Shown: piece by piece, positions 45,817 through 51,299 of the stretch
Layout of the letters: every line of letters begins with the position of its first letter
How positions within the stretch are numbered: position 1 is the stretch's first letter
Translations under genes and position numbers: made by a program
The notes under the pieces: model-generated
Databases searched by the model: none
The model's input: the letters and a program-made list of their open reading frames with translations, nothing else
What the model was told of the DNA's origin: nothing
Source of the DNA: Phycisphaerales bacterium
Lineage (GTDB): Bacteria > Planctomycetota > Phycisphaerae > Phycisphaerales > SM1A02
NCBI GenBank assembly: GCA_028823105.1
Contig: JAPKCC010000009.1
Coordinates: 1-51,299, forward strand
DNA length: 51,299 nucleotides
Direction: 5' to 3'

Positions 45817-47571
45817 ATGAGCATGAATGAAGACATCGCGAAGATCTTCGAGGAGCTGGCGACGCTGCTCGAACTCACGGGTGCCAACGGCTTCCGAGTC
45901 AACGCCCACTCGAAGGTCGCCCGCGTGGTGGAAGGCCTCACCTCCGATCTGGGCGAACTGGCTCGGACCGACGACGCCATAAAATCACTGGAAGCGATCG
46001 ACGGCATCGGAAAGTCGAGCGCTCAGAAGATCGTCGAGTTCGCCGCGCAGGGGACCGTCACGGAGCTGGAGAAGCTCCGCGCATCGGTGCCTGATGGTCT
46101 TCGCGAAGTCATGAAGGTACCGGGGCTCGGTCCCAAGACGGTTCGACGTCTTTGGCAGGAGGCGGAGATCGAATCGATCGAGGATCTGGAAGCGGCCATC
46201 GACGACGGCCGGCTCGAGGCGCTGCCGCGCATGGGCCGGAAGACCATCGACAACATCCGAGAGTCCATTGATTTCATGAAGACCGCTGGCGATCGGCGAC
46301 GACTCGGCACCGCCATGCCGATCGCCGAGCGACTTGTGGCGGCGATGCAGGCCATCCCGGGGGTTCGGAAGGTCGCCTACGCCGGCAGCCTGCGGCGTGG
46401 CCAGGAAACCATCGGCGATCTCGATCTGCTGGTGACCACCACTGATCCGACGGCCGCGAGCGAGGCCTTCCGCACGCAATCCGGCGTGACCAAGATCCTC
46501 GTGGCCGGCGAGACGAAGTCATCGGTCCGACTCGAAGACGGCATCCAGGTTGACCTGCGGGTGGTGCCCGAGGAGGTCTGGGGCGCCGCGCTCATGTACT
46601 TCACGGGGAGTAAGGATCACAACGTCGCGCTTCGAGAGCGGGCGATCGGCCGAGGTCTTCGACTCAACGAATACGGCTTGTTTCCAGATGACGGCGAGGA
46701 TGGACCTCCCCAACAGCGAGGTGTGACCGCCATTGCGTCGGCCACCGAGACCGAGATCTACGAAGCGCTTGATCTGCCTTGGATTCCCCCCGAACTCCGG
46801 GTCGATCGCGACGAGTTCGACCTCGAGGTGCCCGACGACCTCATCACCGTGGACGCGATCCATGCCGAACTCCACAGCCACACCACGGCCAGTGACGGAC
46901 GCCTCACGATCGACGAGCTCGCCGTCGCGGCACGAACCGCGGGGCGAACAATCCTTGCCATCACGGATCACTCACGTTCCAGCGCCCAAGCCAACGGGCT
47001 CGACGAAGCCAGACTTCGCCGGCATGTGGAAGCGATTCGAGAAGCCGATGCACGGATCGAGGGGATCCGGCTTCTGGCAGGAAGCGAGGTCGACATCCAT
47101 GCGGATGGCTCCCTCGACTACGACGACGACGTTCTGGCCTTGCTCGACGTGGTGGTCGCGAGTCCGCATGCCTCGCTCCGGCAGGACCCCGCCGCCGCGA
47201 CCGCGCGGCTCTGCGCCGCGGCTCGACACCCGCTGGTCTCAATCATCGGGCATCCCACGGGTCGCCTCATCGGAACCCGTAAGGGCCTCGAACCGGACAT
47301 CGAGAAAGTCATCGCCGCCGCCATCGAGGGTGGGACCGCGCTCGAAATCAACGCGAATCCATATCGACTTGACCTCCGGGACATCCATGTCCGGGCCGCG
47401 GTCGACGCGGGGTGCCTCATCGCCATCAACACCGATGCGCACCGCGCCGAACACCTCGCGTTCATCCGATACGGCGTGATGACCGGCCGTCGCGGCCGAC
47501 TGCGGAACCCAGGCTGCGTGAACACCTGGCCCGACCAACGACTTCTCGACTGGCTCGGACGGAATCGATGA
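45817..47571 (+). CDS. polX: Family X DNA polymerase with C-terminal PHP domain
   Basis: HhH motifs IDGIGKSSAQKIVEFA and VPGLGPKTVRRLW; YAGSLRRGQETIGDLDLLV; PHP AELHSHTTASDG, AITDHS, GSEVDI, NTDAHR. Start ATG 45817. Confidence 0.95.
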   Translation: MSMNEDIAKIFEELATLLELTGANGFRVNAHSKVARVVEGLTSDLGELARTDDAIKSLEAIDGIGKSSAQKIVEFAAQGTVTELEKLRASVPDGLREVMKVPGLGPKTVRRLWQEAEIESIEDLEAAIDDGRLEALPRMGRKTIDNIRESIDFMKTAGDRRRLGTAMPIAERLVAAMQAIPGVRKVAYAGSLRRGQETIGDLDLLVTTTDPTAASEAFRTQSGVTKILVAGETKSSVRLEDGIQVDLRVVPEEVWGAALMYFTGSKDHNVALRERAIGRGLRLNEYGLFPDDGEDGPPQQRGVTAIASATETEIYEALDLPWIPPELRVDRDEFDLEVPDDLITVDAIHAELHSHTTASDGRLTIDELAVAARTAGRTILAITDHSRSSAQANGLDEARLRRHVEAIREADARIEGIRLLAGSEVDIHADGSLDYDDDVLALLDVVVASPHASLRQDPAAATARLCAAARHPLVSIIGHPTGRLIGTRKGLEPDIEKVIAAAIEGGTALEINANPYRLDLRDIHVRAAVDAGCLIAINTDAHRAEHLAFIRYGVMTGRRGRLRNPGCVNTWPDQRLLDWLGRNR

Positions 47572-47579
47572 CCGCTGGA

Positions 47580-47603
47580 CCATGAGTCCATGAGTCCATG
47601 AGT
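47580..47603 (+). repeat. 8-bp tandem array (ccatgagt x3)
   Basis: ccatgagt ccatgagt ccatgagt. Confidence 0.95.
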
Positions 47604-47629
47604 CATGGAATCCATCGATTCCATGACTC
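47600..47629. other. 12-bp perfect inverted repeat between two 8-bp arrays (possible bidirectional terminator)
   Basis: gagtcatggaat-ccatcg-attccatgactc. Confidence 0.75.
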
Positions 47630-47664
47630 GATCCTTCGATGACTCGATGATTCGATGATTCGAC
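47625..47664 (+). repeat. 8-bp tandem array (gactcgat/gattcgat x5)
   Basis: gactcgat ccttcgat gactcgat gattcgat gattcgac. Confidence 0.92.
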
Positions 47665-47681
47665 CGACGACGCGCCCAAAG

Positions 47682-48260
47682 TCAGCCGCGGGAGTTCTTC
47701 GCGTTTCGAGTGCCCTGTTTCGTGACCTCTGCCTCGCCGCTCCAGGCATCGATGCTCTCGACGGTGTTCACCAGATTCAACTGGAACACGAAACTCGACT
47801 GCTTGGTTGATCCTGCGGAAGATCGAATTTCGAGAATCTTGCCGTTGATCACGAAGAACGGCAGCCGCGGAGCGTCGTCGCCGGCCTTGAAATCGCGGTA
47901 GTCGGCGACTTCGTTGGCGCGAGTATCACTGCTGGCGAATACGACCTTTCCGGACTGCGTCAGGGCGATCTTGATCTTCTGGGTCAGGAGGTCCGTGTCG
48001 ATCCGCTGTGCCGTGTCGTTCACCACTCTGGTGACTTCGATCCGCGCGGGCTTCATGGGGGCGGTCTCGAGGGCACCGCTCGCGAAGAGCTGCTGGAGGA
48101 CCTGATCGGCCGCGTTGGACCAGTCTTGAACATCGATCTGGTCGATCGACACGATCTTGTCCCGGTCATCCGTCACCACTCGGGCGGGCTGATTGCAACC
48201 CAAGATCGAAGGGAAGGTGATGGCGGAGAGAATGACGAAGAGAAGAGGCTTGGGATTCAT
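47682..48260 (-). CDS. LpoB-like (penicillin-binding protein activator family) lipoprotein
   Basis: FVILSAITFPSILGCNQPARVVTD lipobox; IDVQDWSNAADQVLQQLFASGAL...RIEVTRVVNDTAQRIDTDLLTQKIKIALTQSGKVVFAS. Confidence 0.82.
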   Translation of the reverse strand: MNPKPLLFVILSAITFPSILGCNQPARVVTDDRDKIVSIDQIDVQDWSNAADQVLQQLFASGALETAPMKPARIEVTRVVNDTAQRIDTDLLTQKIKIALTQSGKVVFASSDTRANEVADYRDFKAGDDAPRLPFFVINGKILEIRSSAGSTKQSSFVFQLNLVNTVESIDAWSGEAEVTKQGTRNAKNSRG

Positions 48261-48279
48261 GGTCGGGTTCCAGGCTGGT

Positions 48280-48657
48280 TCAATTGGCGTTGGTCAGAGT
48301 GAGTCGGAAGTCCGCCGCCCTCGGATCGCTGGCGGTTGCGGTCACGGTCGAGAAGGCGCCCGCGGCGACCTGCTCTTGACGATAGCCCGAAACCGGGCTG
48401 AAGAGCAATCGGCCCTCTGCATCGAAGAATTCGAACTTGTAGTTGAATCGGGAATTGAAGGGCTGGGTGTTCTCGACCTCGACGTCGACCCGGAGAAGAT
48501 CATCGCTCACCTTGGTCTCCCGGACCACGCGGACATTCGCATGCGAGGCGAGCCAGCCATCCTTCCGGATCTGCTGGCTACTCGTGACGGTATTGGCGTA
48601 GCAGCCGACCAAGAGGACGGACGCAACGAGGAGGGTTCGGGTGATTACTGGTCTCAT
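48280..48657 (-). CDS. YcfL-like (DUF1425) lipoprotein
   Basis: LLVASVLLVGCYANTVTS lipobox; VEVENTQPFNSRFNYKFEFFDAEGRLL...YRQEQVAAGAFSTVTATASDPRAADFRLTL. Confidence 0.8.
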   Translation of the reverse strand: MRPVITRTLLVASVLLVGCYANTVTSSQQIRKDGWLASHANVRVVRETKVSDDLLRVDVEVENTQPFNSRFNYKFEFFDAEGRLLFSPVSGYRQEQVAAGAFSTVTATASDPRAADFRLTLTNAN

Positions 48658-48686
48658 GGTCGGATTCCTTTCGTGACGAATTCGGG

Positions 48687-50156
48687 TCAGGCGGCCACGT
48701 CGATCGGTGGATCTTCGATGAGCGGATCTGCGATCGGCGGATCTTCGAGCGGCAACAGCCCGTCGAGGGGAAAGACATGGATCGAAGCCGGCCCGCCAGC
48801 CCGGAGGCTCCGCAGGACGACCATCGAATTTCGATTCAATGGTACGTCGATCTCGTGGGCTCCCGTGGGACCGGCGAGTCGGATCCGCCCATCCGCCGGC
48901 GAGGGGATTCTCGCGACGGCGTAGTAGCGAGGCAGGGTCCGCCAGGTCCGAAGGTCGGCGATCGTCGTGGAATAGCCGTAGACGTTGGTCGCGACCATGC
49001 TCGCCAGAAGTGCCCAGCCGCTACCGGAATTCTCCGCGGTGAGGTTGGCGGCGAGCGACGCCGCCGCTTTGGTCAGGGCCGAGGCGATCGCGCGGCCGGT
49101 GATCAATGGAAGTTCGACCTGAAACTCGTGGGCGATCACGCTTCCCATGTCGCAAATGATCGCCGTTTGTGCGTTCTCGGTGTCGCTGGCGATCGTCGCA
49201 TGCGTCGCCGCACCCTCGACCTGTTGCAATTTTGGCAGCGCGATTCCAATGAACGGCATCTGGGGAATGAAGGCGGGGATTCGGAACGAGACCTCTTCCT
49301 TCTTCGGGGCAAACCCGCTCTCCAGCAGAAGCCAAACCTGAGGCGGCGACACCACCGACGACTCGACCATCGCCAGGTCAGACTCCACGGCGGGGTTCTC
49401 GCCGATCGTCCCGCGAACTCGACGGAGTAGGTCGATGGAGCGATTCTTATCCCCACCGTCAACGCCATCGACGTACAGGAAAATCGCGGTCAGCCAGTCG
49501 GTGAAAGGGTTCGTCCAGCCGTCGTAGGGTCGGAAGGTCCCCTCGAGTCCGTCGTAGGTCTCTCCATACTGCGTCTTGAACCCATCGCTTCCTTCGATCT
49601 TCGTGAGGTCGCCGTGGTCAGCTTCCATCTCTTGCCGGGCCTTGGCGATCCGGTCGGCAAAACGAGCCTCGGCGTCTTCTTGCGCGAACTGCGCTCGTCT
49701 CATTTCGACCCGTGCCGTTTCGAGATCCCCCATCGCCAGCATGTCGAGGGCCCGAAGCGTGGCGCACATCACTCGATCCGAGGAACTCCCGACGTAGTCG
49801 AGCGTGCGTTCGTTCACCGCGACCGCGGTGAGGATGTCGATGAAGGTCGGATCGTCGGGGTCCGATCCCCGTGTCATCGCCCCCCAGGCCCGACCGAGAC
49901 TCTCGTCACTCTGCTGGTACTCGCCGGCGATTCGCTCCACCGTGCCGAGTTCGAGGGCGTCGATCACCGTATTTCGATCGGTCCCGTCGGAGGCGACGCG
50001 CCGCGCTGCCACAGCCGCCTCGCTCCACTGGCCGGCTTCGAGCGCCGAGAGATATCCCTCGGCGCGATCGTTGTGGTTCGCACAGCCGATCCCTCCGAGT
50101 GATACCCCGACGAGCATCATGCTCGCGAAGAATCGTCTCTCTGGGTAAATCACCAA
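48687..50156 (-). CDS. COG3014-like TPR lipoprotein
   Basis: Lipobox LGGIGCANHND; TPR-like N-terminus EGYLSALEAGQWSEAAVAARRVASDG; RVMCATLRALDMLAMGDLETARVEMRRAQFAQ. Confidence 0.78.
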   Translation of the reverse strand: MVIYPERRFFASMMLVGVSLGGIGCANHNDRAEGYLSALEAGQWSEAAVAARRVASDGTDRNTVIDALELGTVERIAGEYQQSDESLGRAWGAMTRGSDPDDPTFIDILTAVAVNERTLDYVGSSSDRVMCATLRALDMLAMGDLETARVEMRRAQFAQEDAEARFADRIAKARQEMEADHGDLTKIEGSDGFKTQYGETYDGLEGTFRPYDGWTNPFTDWLTAIFLYVDGVDGGDKNRSIDLLRRVRGTIGENPAVESDLAMVESSVVSPPQVWLLLESGFAPKKEEVSFRIPAFIPQMPFIGIALPKLQQVEGAATHATIASDTENAQTAIICDMGSVIAHEFQVELPLITGRAIASALTKAAASLAANLTAENSGSGWALLASMVATNVYGYSTTIADLRTWRTLPRYYAVARIPSPADGRIRLAGPTGAHEIDVPLNRNSMVVLRSLRAGGPASIHVFPLDGLLPLEDPPIADPLIEDPPIDVAA

Positions 50157-51299
50157 CGATTCCAGAAGGAATTCTGTCGTTCAATCACCGGCGCCTCGTC
50201 GGTGTCGACCTTGATGTCCTGCCGTTCTTGACGATCGATCCGGAATCCGCTCTGTCGTAGGAATTGTGCAAATCCGTTGATCCGCTCGACTTCGGCGGTG
50301 GTGAGCGCCGCGTCCTGCTTGAGTCCCTGGAAGATCGCCGCGTTTTCCAACCAGCGTGCACGCTCGGCCTTGGTCAGCTGAAGTCCGACCGAGATCCGTT
50401 GTGGTGCATCGGCGGTGCCGCCGAGTACGCGGATCTCCCGAGTCCAAGTTTCCGCGCCGGTTCGAGTGACCGTGAGGCGATGCGGCCCGCGATCGACCTC
50501 GACGCCGCATGGCGTGGTGCAGATCACGAACCCATCGAGCGCGATCTCCGCTCCCCCGGCGAGCACGGGGAGGCTCTCACCGGAAATGCCCCATCCACCG
50601 TCGGGATTCTGGACGATCTCCGGAACCGAGAGTCCGTCGAGAATGGCGTCGACCTGGAGATATCCCGCAACCGCCGGAGTCGTCACGCCGGAGAGCGTTG
50701 CCGCATCTGCTTGAAGTTGGTCGGCGATCATCTTTGCCGCATCCGAATAAAGACGACCTGCCAGAGATTCGTCGACCTGGACCGTCGCTGAGCCACCGCC
50801 ATCAGAAGCCATCGAGCCTACCCGGACGACGAAGTAGTCTCCGGCCTCTGCCGCGCCCGTTCCAGTCTCGAGAAGTCTCCAACCTCCCCGGAGCGTCGTC
50901 TCCTGCATGCTGGTTCGATTGCCCGATACTTCGACCCGGCGAATCGACTGGTCCACGGTCGCGAGATCGATGATGAGCACCGAGCGTGCGCCGATCGCCG
51001 CCGCGAGCCGTGCGATCGAGGCGTCGCCTTCGAGCGCTCGATCGGCATCCCCAGGTCGCATCGCGCGGATCACATCCGCGGGATCAACCGCTCGGAGCCC
51101 GATCCCGGAGACTGCACCGCCGACGTTTGCCGCCAGCGCCTTTGCCGCATTTTCCGGGAGACCCGGAACGTTCCCTTGCACCACCACCGCGACGGGGCCG
51201 AGCGCCGCAAGTGTCTCTTTGGGCGTCTTGGGTGCCTCTTTGGGCGCCTTGGAGGAGTTTTCTGGCCTCGCCTCGGGTGCGGCGGTCGGCGATGCAACT
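50150..51299 (-). CDS. PEGA-like domain protein (5' end beyond window)
   Basis: Frame open to window edge (...APKEAPKTPKETLAALGPVAVVVQGNVPGLP); IALDGFVICTTPCGVEVDRGPHRLTVTRTGAETWTREIRV resembles PEGA; ends SFWNRW. Confidence 0.78.
   Translation of the reverse strand, partial: VASPTAAPEARPENSSKAPKEAPKTPKETLAALGPVAVVVQGNVPGLPENAAKALAANVGGAVSGIGLRAVDPADVIRAMRPGDADRALEGDASIARLAAAIGARSVLIIDLATVDQSIRRVEVSGNRTSMQETTLRGGWRLLETGTGAAEAGDYFVVRVGSMASDGGGSATVQVDESLAGRLYSDAAKMIADQLQADAATLSGVTTPAVAGYLQVDAILDGLSVPEIVQNPDGGWGISGESLPVLAGGAEIALDGFVICTTPCGVEVDRGPHRLTVTRTGAETWTREIRVLGGTADAPQRISVGLQLTKAERARWLENAAIFQGLKQDAALTTAEVERINGFAQFLRQSGFRIDRQERQDIKVDTDEAPVIERQNSFWNRW

Noticed and set aside
51190-51250. Repeats ctctttgggcg in the PEGA gene
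   Set aside because: Encodes a short KAPKEAPKTPKET linker, an ordinary low-complexity segment.

Overview
High-GC bacterial chromosomal window, in my judgement probably from a planctomycete (Phycisphaerae-like) on gene content and protein style; this is inference, not a database result. I call about 36 protein genes and 2 tRNAs, mostly housekeeping: a LolD-like ABC ATPase with a His-rich FtsX-type permease and a LysM-DUF3299-like protein; two tandem M14 carboxypeptidase-family proteins; a YhiN-like flavoprotein; CopA-type ATPase; SecA; a FlgI-like lipoprotein; SMC; a histone-deacetylase-family protein; IDH/IPMDH; a LysM protein; SecDF; YajC; Tgt; rhomboid; an M50-like protein; Nudix; MlaF and MlaD; OmpA; prepilin peptidase; XseB/XseA; RecG; PolX-PHP; and an LpoB/YcfL/COG3014/PEGA lipoprotein cluster. 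I saw no CRISPR array, prophage or IS element. The observations most worth a second look are: (1) a stand-alone SecD P1-head-like domain fused to a membrane anchor and two LysM domains, encoded directly downstream of secDF; (2) SecA with a helical-wing-like module apparently in three copies, alongside enlarged SecD and SecF; (3) two protease-fold proteins whose catalytic or metal-ligand motifs are substituted, one M14 next to an apparently intact paralogue, one M50/S2P-like next to a rhomboid with which it shares a C-terminal tail motif; (4) a family of 8-10 bp tandem arrays, several in gaps between convergent genes and one inside a coding region; (5) a probable Zrg-like metal ABC system at the left edge; (6) a small-gene and hairpin-rich locus at 15.4-16.3 kb. 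Everything was read by eye without alignments or searches.
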